Source of the DNA: Gonium pectorale
Lineage: Eukaryota > Chlorophyta > Chlorophyceae > Chlamydomonadales > Volvocaceae
Direction of reading: 5' to 3'
Assembly (NCBI GenBank): GCA_001584585.1
Contig: LSYV01000003.1
Location: 4,363,187-4,427,186, forward strand
Length of the DNA stretch: 64,000 bases
Each line of letters begins with the position of its first letter. Position 1 is the stretch's first letter. A program made the position numbers and the translations under genes. The notes beneath the pieces are model-generated. The model saw nothing but the letters and a program-made list of their open reading frames with translations. It was not told the DNA's origin and did no database searches. Shown one piece after another: positions 1 to 9,784 of the stretch.

Positions 1-1289
1 CTCTCGTACCCCGCCCGCCTAGTTAGGAACGTCGCGTCCGTCGGGCGTGTATGGTCGTAGAGGCGGGCCTCCCTTCTTTCTATGCTAGGTTCTCTTTTTT
101 CCGTTACCTGCTACGGGCATGCGCACCCGGAGGAAGCATCGAAGTGCAGCGGAGGCCCTGGCATCCAATCACGCGTTCAAAGAGAGGGACATGGTGACAA
201 TGGTGCATCTGGGACAGTATAGCATGCCTTCCGATTGCCCCGTATCTTTATCGCCGTACACTCCCTCTGCACCATAGAAGTGATGCGCGAGACAAGGGCA
301 CAATAGCACGCTATGTAAAAGCGCCATATGGGTACGGTACAGCAGCAGACATGAGGCTCCCGGCTCGTAGTGTGTGGCTACAATCGTATGGCTACAATCG
401 TGTACCGTATTGCCACGCAAGCATTGTGATACGAAACGTCGGGCCCTACCCCGAAATTGTAGCACGTAGCAATTATAGCCTTGTCAAGGGGGGGGCGGTG
501 CCCCCGAAATTTCAGGCGGCAGTGGGTGTCGGGTTTCACGGGGCGCGCCCTGCGGGCGGCTCCAGGCGGCCGCACGTGACGGGGTCAGTGGGGCGCCCGC
601 CCGCGGAAGAAAAACCGGTGTTTGTCTAACCGGTACCGGCAGATGTTATGCCCAAAGGCGTATGTTTGGGGCGGGAAAGGCGCTCGTCCCCGGAAATCCG
701 TACCAGACTCTGCAAATTCTGCGGGAACCTTACCCGAAAATGTAAGATCACGTTCTTATTCCAAGGCCCGTTTTGGACCCTCCCCGGGACCCTCCCCGAA
801 AAAATCAATCACGATTCTTTCGTGGCACTACGGTAAACGGTGTTGGCGAAGCGGATAACGATCTGGGCACATTACTACGGCTGCCTGACCTGTAGTTCAG
901 AGGAGAAATCCACCTCTTAGCGCCCTTTCTCGCCTCTCCCCCTGCAACCTTCCCCACAACGAAACAAAAAACCGAAATTCACCTCTATCAAACTAATTGT
1001 TGTAACGAACCCATTCGGTATGCCCCTGACAACCTCTTTGGCACGCGTCAAAGATAACATTGAAGTCGCTCACACATATGTTGCCACGCCCATAGCCGAA
1101 ATACCTCATACCACGCCGCCTTCTTTCACGCTCCTCGAGAGTGTACGAATCGTCATGTGCAGTGTGTGCAAGTGCCAGCCTAGCTCCGCGGTGCCAGACG
1201 AACCCGCTGCCAGTTTCCAACAGCCAGGGTCAGTAGAACCACAGCTATGCTTGCGTGCGTACTCCTCGTTTCCATCGCCAGTCCACTCG
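1..1289. other. Non-coding flank, no gene seen
   Basis: I see no supportable exon on either strand here. The stretch is the presumed 3' flank of the minus-strand plastid-protein gene. It contains one copy of a dispersed repeat near the left edge and short G/C-rich or CCCCGAAA-type simple motifs around 480-830. Short open frames are present but lack splice logic or recognisable protein. Confidence 0.5.
41..101 (+). repeat. Dispersed 60-bp repeat, copy 1 (diverged)
   Basis: This matches the copies at 46089-46148 and 60271-60332, and the inverted copy at 38481-38540. All share a left core 'TCGGGCGTGTATGG', a middle 'GTAGAGGCGGGC' and a right pyrimidine tract ending 'TTCTCTTTTTT'. This copy differs at several positions in its right half. 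Confidence 0.75.
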
Positions 1290-3561
1290 TTAGAGGCCGC
1301 TGCCCATGCGAGCGCTCTCCAATGCGTGGATCACCTGTGATGGGGAGCGCGGACGGCAACGGCAGCGAGCACTTACCAAGCCATGGATAGCCGCGTACCG
1401 CGTAGGACCAAGGGCGCCGCCATGGCCGGAGGAGCTCCAGAGCTGCTGTGAAGCGTCCCGGGAGTCGGTGCCCCTGACGCAGAGGCACCTTCCGCACCCG
1501 GCCCGGACCGTAAGCCCATGCTCAAATTCAGCAGTTCACGAAACGCCCAGCGAGCGCCTCGGCCCCACCTGGAGCGACACGGAGCCGATGCCCGCCATCA
1601 GCGCCACCATCAGCAGCGCTTCACGGAAGCTGCGCGCCAATGGACGAGGCAAGGGCACTGCACATGTGAGGTCTTTCTACGGCTTTTTGATGGCATTCCC
1701 TGGGGTCGCTGCTCCGCAAGGCGCAGATGCAATACGCATTATGATGTCAGGGCCGGAATGTGACACATGCAGTTTCTTGAAGGGGAACCTTCAACCTCAG
1801 CTCACCCCAATCCCAGCGGAGGCAGCCCACCCCGCCATCTGCGTGTTAACGTCGAGCAAATGCGGACTTCAACCTTGGCTATGCGTGATGGGCTCAGCGA
1901 CGCGCCGCCTACGTGGCTTTCCAACTGAGAAACATCGGGTAGGAGGGTTGCAAGGCTCCTCGACAGCGCTTCGTTGGGCTCATCCATGCTGGGTAGCAGG
2001 GTTGCATCTCCATATCGCGACACACGGCATACATCGGGCAGAGCTTTCGTAACACCCTGCACGGTCGTGCGTGTGCCCCTCCCACCGGCCACGCAATCTC
2101 GCCTGTAGAGCTCCTGCAAGAACTGCTGCCGCCTGAAGCCCAGGCCCCGTGAGCTGAATGGGTCCAAGTACAGCGCATACACGCAGCGCCAGAGCGTCAT
2201 GAGCGCCAGGACACCTGAGGGCGCCTCGGCATGCATGCAAGGCACCCGGGAAAAGACGTCAGTATCGGAAGCAGTAGCAGGAGTGCGCATAGGCGCGCGA
2301 TTTGTCTAGTTCCGCACCCGCCAGGTCTGCAACCCGGGTGCCCGATACCAGGCCTCATGCTAGCATTAAGTTTTGGTTCACAGCCCCGCATCATGGCAAT
2401 GTTTCGTGCAAGCAAGGACGTTATAGGGTACCACAGCTGCCGGTGCACATGCCCCTGAACGGTGCACATGGAACAGCAGCCGCATGAGTGAGCGACTCTT
2501 ACCTGAGGCCGTAACAAAAGGCTCGCCAATGCCCGAAGCGGCCAGAGGCATGGCGCTGGCAAAGTCCTCTGTGCCGACAAGGGTCCTGCGTGCGTGCACG
2601 GCATTGGGGGCGGCATACTGCGGGAGGTCTGCGAGGTGCGCCTGCATACGTCGACATAAACATTCGGAACCGCCCCGTGGCCAACCATCGAGTGCTGCTT
2701 GATCTATCATCCGTTGATGCGGTTCATGTTTCCACACTAGCACAGCCCCACGCCGCAACTCCTCACCGGCTTTCCACCGCCGTCGCTAAGACCAGCTGAG
2801 CCGCCGCAACCGGCATGGCCGCCAGCCAGGTCAGCGACGCTACCCGGAGCGCGGTGGGCAGGTCGGATGTGGCGCTGGTTTTGTATGCGCCGAACAGGAG
2901 CCCAGCTGCTACCCAGGTGCCCGTCAGAGTGGCCGTGAGCCCGCAGAACTCGCTGAAGCGCGTCCAGTCAAACGAGACGGGCGCCAGCCACCCGGGGAAG
3001 TTTGGCGCGAGGACGATGCTGGCAATCTGGGTTTCGGCAAGGTGAAAGCCAGGGAGGCACGGGAAGGCGAGGTGACAAACTCTAGCCGGGTCGTTGGATG
3101 AGGTTGAACTGCTTCACCAGCCATGTATAGAGACGGCGCCCATGCGGCATACGCGGCCGATGTAGGGCGTACGAGAGTGGATTCCTGCCCCGCTGCATCC
3201 TACCTGTTTGTACAAGCAAAAATTGATCATGGCGACCGAATCCCCGATCAGAAGTTCAGGGTTCTCCACCCGGAGCGGGTTTGACACGGTGCAAGCAGTG
3301 GACCTGCACAGCACGTTGGTGGGGCTGGATGGATGTCTTCCGTAGGCGACACAAATTAGGCGCCCATCATCGGCACAGGCTACGTCCTGGCAGGGGTCTG
3401 CACGTCCTGCAATATATTTCTCCCTACCTCCTGGCATCCCATGGCCTGTCGAGCACAAGTCTGCTGTGCCCACTGTTGCGCCCTGCTGTCCAACTACACA
3501 GGTGCGGACGCGGTGCGCCACAAGGGTTCAGGAAGCGGTTAGTCGGGGACACAGTCAGCAT
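1290..3561 (-). CDS. Predicted plastid multi-pass membrane protein, 279 aa, 7 exons
   Basis: Exons on the minus strand are 3428-3561, 3204-3303, 2767-3026, 2503-2585, 2086-2214, 1569-1657 and 1290-1334. All use GT-AG introns, phases match at every junction, and the sum is 840 nt. The first ~50 residues (MLTVSPTNRF...) are Arg/Ser-rich with almost no acidic residues until about residue 38, which suggests an organelle transit peptide; plastid is my inference. About five hydrophobic segments follow, near residues 60-86, 100-122, 134-160, 193-212 and 247-267. Conserved-looking stretches include 'PNFPGWLAPVSF', 'GTWVAAGLLFGAYK' and 'ASGIGEPFVTASG'. I recall this style of sequence from green-lineage plastid proteins but cannot name a family. 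The penultimate donor could also be 'CAGG|GTGTTA', which is also in phase. The start is the only ATG giving an in-phase first exon. It is divergent from the gene at 3881. Confidence 0.72.
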
Positions 3562-3880
3562 GAGCCCGGGGTTTCCTGGTTAAATGACTCAGTATTTCGC
3601 TGTTTGAGTGAATGTGCCAGTTGCCAGACAGGCCAGTGATGAGTTGCTCGGCCACCATCACGGCAACAGCCCCATCTCCCTTTCTACACAACCAGTTTAC
3701 CTCATTTCTATTGCATGCTCATCCGCTATATAGGCTATTACCAGTGTAATTGAATGGACAAGTGCTACCGCGTCGAAACACCTTATATCCAGCTTTTGCT
3801 TTTCTAAAGCAGGAAGTTTAGTAACAGGCTGTAAGCTTCTAACGAGCGATTGACTGAACGGCAGGGTTGCTTCTGTAGCC
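3562..3880. promoter_or_regulatory. Shared upstream region of a divergent gene pair
   Basis: Only 319 bp separate the start codons of the minus-strand plastid-protein gene and the plus-strand 285-aa gene. Both promoters and 5' UTRs must lie here. The stretch is clearly more A/T-rich than the coding DNA on either side. No specific factor site could be assigned. Confidence 0.5.
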
Positions 3881-5349
3881 ATGGCACAAGTGCGCGCTTG
3901 TTTGCAACCTTCCGAAGGCCCTGCGTAAGTCCTGTGCAGCCGAAGCTATTATAAGTGCTCTCCTGGGGACATTATTTACGCGGGCCGCATGCAATCGTCC
4001 TTTGTGTGCAGCTGCGCCGCTGCAAACTACGGGGAAGTGCGGGGCAGCTCACCCAGCTGGCGGGATAACTTTTGCGACAATGGGCGAGCGCACGTTACGG
4101 GGCCCACTGCGGAGTTCGGCTCCACGGGCTTCGCGCGGTGGGAGCAGGCGCCGGCAGTGAAGGAAAGCTCATACCGGTGGGTTGTTTTGGTTGCCAAAGT
4201 ATGTAGTCGGCGTGCAGAGGGGCCTCGGACATGGACTCTACTACAGAACGAGTCGGCAACACACCGGGCTGGAAAGCTCTACCTGCCTGAAGGCCACGAT
4301 AGACCCGCCGGGTCTTGCTTGCGCCCCATACCGGTAGCCATCCTTGTTACTCGCTTGGCTGCATGTCCCGAACACGCTTGGCACTCTTTACACGCAGTGC
4401 CGGTAGTGGCGCCCTTACCACATCCTCCGGTGCCCCCTACGCTCGCCTAACTCTTAGGCGACACTTTGAGCAGCCGTGCTCCAGCAGCTATGCGGAGCCG
4501 AGCGTTGTGGGCGGGCACAGGTCCTATGTCGGGCGGCGAGCAGTGCCGGACGCTGCTGATCCGGCGGCGTACAGGAGGACCCTGAAGCAACTCCCGGAGC
4601 CAGTGAGGCCGGAGCGGTAAGGCGGTGGGCTTATCAGGAGGAAGGTGCGAGCGACCAGCGGGTCCCGACCTCTGCAGACAGCTCTAGTTGTTGTCCACGA
4701 TGGTTCATAGTGCTGCTGTGGCCTTGATGGTCGTTACCGCTGTTTTGACGTGCGGGAACCCAAATGCTGCAGAACTATGGTTGAACATCACACAGCCTTA
4801 TTTGGTACTTGCAGTCCTCGCCCTCAGCTTAATCCCCTTGATGACACGCCTTATTGCAGGCCAGAGGGCAAGCGCACTGTCCCGGAACCCCATGGTTCGT
4901 TGCCAGCACACCCGCGCGGTACACGGCCCCCGCCGGACGATGTCCGCTTAAAGCCTGCTGCAACGGCTCCGGAGCCCCCTCTGCCGCGCCTGGGCCGGCC
5001 TGATGGCATTACTGGGCTGCGGGAGAGCGACAAGGAGACGCAGTTTGATGTCTCGCTTGGGCGTAAGATCCGAGTTGGGCAGGACACGTATCGCGGTACA
5101 GGGAGAGCGGGCGACAAGAGCCTTGTGTACGGCGCATCTGCACGGGTGGAGGATGACCCAACATTCTACAAGACAATGAAGGACACCCCCACCTTCTCTC
5201 GTTTTGTGAACAGCCTGCCGCCCAAGCCCTCGGTCAGCCCGCACCAGCGGCGGGAGGACGGGCTGCGCCGCCAGGCCGAGCAGGAGCGGCGGCGGGAGGC
5301 GGCCCTGGTGTCGACGCTCAACATTGAAGGTGTCGCTGACGACATCTAG
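3881..5349 (+). CDS. Unrecognised 285-aa protein, 4 exons
   Basis: Exons are 3881-3924, 4012-4176, 4458-4616 and 4860-5349. All introns are GT-AG and all interrupt in phase 2. The sum is 858 nt. I do not recognise the family. The protein is hydrophilic, with no signal peptide or membrane segment. It has spaced Tyr/Arg/Gly/Pro-rich segments ('SSSYAEPSVVGGHRSYVG', 'GQDTYRGTGRAGDKSLVYG', 'DDPTFYKTMKDTPTFSRF') and ends in a charged helix (residues ~250-275, 'RREDGLRRQAEQERRRE'). Scattered short aromatic motifs of this kind are typical of small axonemal or microtubule-inner proteins, but that is inference from style only. The start was chosen because ATG 3881 ends its exon at a perfect GTAAGT donor in matching phase. 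An unspliced ATG at 3989 is the alternative. Confidence 0.68.
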
Positions 5350-5986
5350 AGCAGCGTACGGTTACAGAATTCGGGCGGAGATGCTGGGGCGCTCTTACAA
5401 TTTTGCGTAAGCGGGGTAGTGAGAAGGGGCAGACAAGGCAGCTAGACAGTTCTGGAAGGAACAGGCGCGAAAATGCGTTCATGGTGCGCCTCTGAACAGG
5501 GTTGTTAAGAGTTGGCGTTGAGACGTGAGATGCGTGGTTAGCAGGGGCGTTCGGTTCGACCGGCCGCTGACCGGCACGGCGTAAAGCACTGAAGCGTGGT
5601 ACTGCCGTAAACTGCGGGACGCGTGGCAATCTCCTGTGTCGTATTTTGAGACCACGCGAGCCGCTCTCTCTTTGGTTGTGGCTGATGGGGCATGGCGTAT
5701 GCAGTGTACTGGGGTCTACGGTACGGACTGCACTGGTACGGACTGCACGGACACCTGGAACGGCTGCTATGCCGTGGGATTTTTGCTACGGTGAACATTA
5801 TAAGTACGTCTGCGTACGCATCCAACATTGAAGAAGGAAAAGCCCTCTTGCGTATCAGCCTGTCTACGCGCGTGTCATTACCAATCACCACAACATCGCT
5901 TACAAGCAACGCAATCGCGGCAGTATCCACATGCAACGAGCTGTATTTCTGTAGACACATTCCGGAGCATCGCTCTCGCCGCAAAA
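5350..5986. other. Intergenic, no gene seen
   Basis: This is the tail-to-head interval between the 285-aa gene and the prenyl diphosphate synthase gene. It holds presumed 3' UTR and promoter sequence. A minus-strand open frame across 5538-6230 has no splice-compatible neighbours or protein character and was not accepted. Confidence 0.5.
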
Positions 5987-8865
5987 ATGACAGTTCGGAG
6001 GGCGCTACTAAGTGCAGCGCGGCGGATTGGGGCCGGAGCAGGAGTGCTAGCAGCAACATCGTCGTCAGGTGCCGAATCCAATAGTAGAAACAGGGTCGGC
6101 CTACTTCGGCTGAGCAATTATGTGCACTGCCCGCAGCGTGTTCTACATCTACATCAACGTCTGCATGCACAGCAGACTTGGTGCGAAAATTGCAATCATG
6201 GCTAGCGTCACCCGATTTGTTACTCAACAATCGATGCGTGCGGGTGCAGGGGCTGCATAGGTTCTTCCTTACAGCAGCCGTCCCACAAGGCTACATCCAG
6301 GTAAGCAGCATGCTGATGGTGCATTTGGGTGCAACGGCACGCGCAACCGTGCCTCTGATTGCAGCGATGGGATGAAATCTCCGGCCGCCGTGTGGAGCCC
6401 TTCAGTGTCGTCCGGCAGGAGGTCGACATCGTGTCGGAGCGGCTCAGACACAGCGTGTCCACAGGCATCCCAGCGCTTAAAACAGCGGCCGAGTACTTCT
6501 TCCGCCACGGGCTCGAGGGCAAGCGGCTGCGGCCGACCCTGGCCCTCCTCATGGCATCAGCTCTCTCGCCATCGGCCCCGGCGCAAGAATACCTTCAAGC
6601 AGATCTCCGGCCTGCTGACGTTCACGCGCCGGAGCTCCGGCGGCGGCAGCAGCGCATAGCGGAGATAGCAGAGCTCATCCACGTGGCCAGCCTGCTGCAC
6701 GACGACGTGATCGACGACGCGCAGACGCGGCGCGGGGTAACGTCCCTTAACAACGTCATGGGCAACAAGACGGCGATTCTGGCAGGGGACTTCCTGCTGG
6801 CGCGCGCGTCCGTGTCGCTGGCAGCGCTGCGAAACTCGGAGACAGTTGTGCTCATGTCACAGGTGCTGGAGCACCTGGTTTCGGGCGAGATCATGCAGGT
6901 AAGGCCCCGGGGCGGAGTGTGCAGTTCGTAGGAAGCGTTGTGTCGGGGTTTCCGGATAGGAGCCGGGAGTAGGATCTTCCATTGTGCATGCCGCAGCAGG
7001 GAGGTCATGTGCAGCTTTTCCGGTACGAGAGCTCATTCGGGTCACGGCATGTAGAGCAGATGTGAGGAAGTAGGGACGATTTGAGGAGGGCAGGGTGTGC
7101 CTCCAGTGCGGTTCTCTAGCATGGTAGCGTGTGGCTGGGGTCCTGGTTATGGGCCCTCCACTAACACGGCCGTTGTAATCATTATCATCACCATAAATGC
7201 GTTTTGCCCGATGCCCAGATGACCGCCTCCAGCGAGCAGCTGCTGGACCTGGAGCATTACTTGGCCAAGACGTACTGCAAGACCGCGTCCCTCATGGCCA
7301 ACAGCGCGCGGTCCATCGCGGTGCTGGCAGGGGTAGGGCCGGAGGTAAGGCTGAAGGCAGCTGTTCAGTTGTTGGGTCTGAAATGCGGAGTCCGGGAATT
7401 CGGGCCTAGAGAATGTGCGCGGTGCATATGTGGTCTTTCTGATTGCCTGGTATCCTGGGAATCTGCCCTACCAGTAGTGCCTACCATCCCACTGGGCAGC
7501 TATTGCTGCCATACAGAATACGCAGTGTGTGTTAGGTCGTACGCACTGCACATGGGTTACTGCAGCTCTGGGTACATGCCACTCGTTGGCCAACTGACCT
7601 CCCCGTTGCCCCGTGCGCCACGCTTAAGGTCTGCGAGATGTCGTGGAGCTACGGCAAGCACCTGGGGATTGCTTTCCAGGTAGGACAGGGGACGGGAAGG
7701 AAGGATTTTCATGCCGTCCGCAATGGGCTATGCGCTGAAAGCGCGCAGAAAGCCGGTATGGGCGAAGTCTGTGAATAGCAAGTGGACCATGGGGCACAGG
7801 GTGTGCACATGCGCAGCCCATAGCAGCCCATACATCGTGGCTGTGTGGCGCGAAAGGGTCTAAGTGACCATCATCATCTTCGTTATCTGCATCCTTTGTT
7901 GTTCAGGTGGTGGACGACCTGCTGGACCTGACCAGCAGCAGCTCGGTGCTGGGGAAGCCGGCGCTTAACGACCTCAGAAGCGGGCTCGCAACTGCGCCGG
8001 TCAGTGATGCATGGAGGGACGGGGTGACACACACTGCTTCGGATACTTGCTCGAAAAAGGGATGATCACGTGCCGACAGAACGCTGTGTCCCGTGCTAAG
8101 TCCCGGCTTTCCTCGGAGCATAGCAAAGTTCCAGTGCCTGGTGGCTGGTGGCTGTTTAACCAGGAGACCTTGCTTTCCGTGTTCTGTGCAGGTCCTGTAC
8201 GCAGCGCAGGAGGAGCCGCAGCTTCGGCCACTTATCCTGCGGCGATTCAAGCACGATGGTGACGTGGCACTGGTAGGCTCAGACAGCTATTGCAATGCCC
8301 ATGGCATCCCTGGCGTGCGGCGTGTACAACTACTTCGTCTCGAGTTGCATGAATTACCTGTCTTGGAAAACGCATGGAAGTGGCAGTTGCCATGCTGAAT
8401 CACCGCTTTCCCTTCGTTTGTCGTCAGGCGGTTTCCCTGATAGAGCGGTCGCGCGGCTTGCAGCGGGCCGAGGAGCTCGCTGCGCACCACGCCAAAGCGG
8501 CTGCAGATATGGTGGGTAGCCGCTGTAGGTGCTTGAGGTAGCTGTTGCTGTGTTACCTCCTTACGGTCCGAGAAGCGATATGCACACGATACGGATGATG
8601 TACATGGATGGCCAGGGAGGTGTCCTAGTGTCCTGGGCCGGATATCAAGCATATCGTCTCCATAGCCACAATCCTAAAAGCACGATCATCAGCCTCGCTC
8701 ATGCCTGTGCATCCCACAGGCAGTGACTTGCTCGTGCCCTTACTATGACCTGCCCTCGCGTCCCTCCAGATCCGGTGCCTGCCCGCTGCGCAATCCGATC
8801 ACGCGGAGATTGCTCGTGAGGCGCTTATACAAATTACGCACAAGGTTCTCACACGCAAGAAGTAA
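5987..8865 (+). CDS. SPS: Long-chain polyprenyl (solanesyl-type) diphosphate synthase, 390 aa, 9 exons
   Basis: A trans-isoprenyl diphosphate synthase that adds isopentenyl diphosphate units to an allylic primer. It makes the long side chain of ubiquinone or plastoquinone. Exons: 5987-6068, 6275-6300, 6365-6898, 7219-7344, 7629-7679, 7907-7999, 8192-8272, 8428-8511, 8770-8865 (1,173 nt, all phases consistent). 'GKRLRP' is at residues 88-93. The first aspartate-rich motif is DDVID at 149-153 (in 'LLHDDVIDDAQTRRG'), and the second is DDLLD at 276-280. The N-terminus (MTVRRALLSAARRI...) is a basic presequence-like helix, suggesting a mitochondrion, although plastid targeting is not excluded. Residues 104-131 are a Pro/Gln-rich insertion relative to bacterial enzymes. 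The family call is firm. Chain length (solanesyl versus other) is inferred, and the first two exons are the least certain part. Confidence 0.9.
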
Positions 8866-9784
8866 GCCCTGCGACGCAGCGCAGCTCTTTCGGTCGTTTT
8901 GGGTGATGAAGCGTCCAGGAAGGAAGCGCAATGCGGCATCATGAGGGCGGTAGCAGGAAGACGGTAGGGAGGCCGTTTGAGACGGGCGCGGAAGTTAGGC
9001 AGACGGCCGTGCTGCTGCAGTCAGGCGACAGTGGTAAGATCCTCATTGGTTTGCACTAGCCTGTCGGCTAGCTTGCAGCCCGGCCAGGAATGCAATATTC
9101 GAACCTGAAGCAGGATGGGTGGTGCGCGGCTGTGTCTTATGAGAGTCCCAACGATGTCGAGTGCGTGTGAGGCAGTGACCCTGAGCGACCATGTGAAAAG
9201 GCTATGCACGTGATGCCGTGCGGTAAGAGTGAGGGCTGCCTCTGCCCAGCTGTCATCTTGCTTTGGTTGGCTAGTGGGCTGGGATAATGTTCGCGCCGCT
9301 GGAAAGCAACAGGCCATGCGAGCTGCAGAGTGCACATAAGGTGAAGCGTGGAGATACGGCTGCAAAGCTGTGTTGGGGATGAGGTGCACTAAGAGGACGA
9401 GCCGCGACCGGCGCGATCCCTGCATTTGGATGTCCAGATGTACTTCTTTGTAGGTGATCCATAGCTTATGAAGCCGCAGGATTGCGTCCTTGCCCGAGCT
9501 TACCATGCGGCAAAGCCTCGTTGCACACGGCCGTCCTGCAGGCCCGTGGGACAGTGCGAGCCCCCGGCCGTTGGCAGCCCCGTGAATGGCACGCAGGCGA
9601 GCACATTATTATAAGTTCGGCACAGCAGCAGCAGAGGGGAGGAAGTCAGCGTCGTATCTGCTGCGTTCCAGAAGGCTGCATCCTGTACTCTGTAGCACTC
9701 AATTAACAGTAATGACGATGATGTAATCAATACAATAATACCTCTTCACTTCGCTGACCAACCCAAGAACAAGAAATACCAAAG
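8866..9784. other. Intergenic, 3' flank of the prenyl diphosphate synthase gene
   Basis: I see no convincing gene. A minus-strand open frame (9021-9506) contains 'SSGKDAILRLHKLW', faintly like a WD-repeat blade, but nothing around it supports a gene. A TGTAA lies near the right end, just before the next gene. Confidence 0.45.
9722..9726 (+). terminator. Candidate TGTAA poly(A) signal
   Basis: TGTAA is the usual poly(A) signal of Chlamydomonas relatives. This copy is 857 nt after the prenyl diphosphate synthase stop and 59 nt before the next start codon. Position is the only support. Confidence 0.35.

Noticed and set aside
2763..2765. Stop codon TGA as the end of the plastid membrane protein
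   Set aside because: It lies within a strong GTGAGG donor. Splicing there continues in phase through four more exons with matching membrane-protein character.
3989..4450. Unspliced start at ATG 3989 for the 285-aa gene
   Set aside because: The ATG at 3881 ends at a perfect GTAAGT donor in the matching phase, and the acceptor at 4010-4011 would otherwise be unexplained. Kept as an alternative.
5538..6230. 230-codon minus-strand open frame upstream of the prenyl diphosphate synthase
   Set aside because: It overlaps the synthase first exon, has no family resemblance, and no flanking exon fits it.
9021..9506. Minus-strand frame with a WD-like 'SSGKDAILRLHKLW'
   Set aside because: Only one weak blade-like motif, no second blade, and no phase-compatible exons. 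Probably chance.
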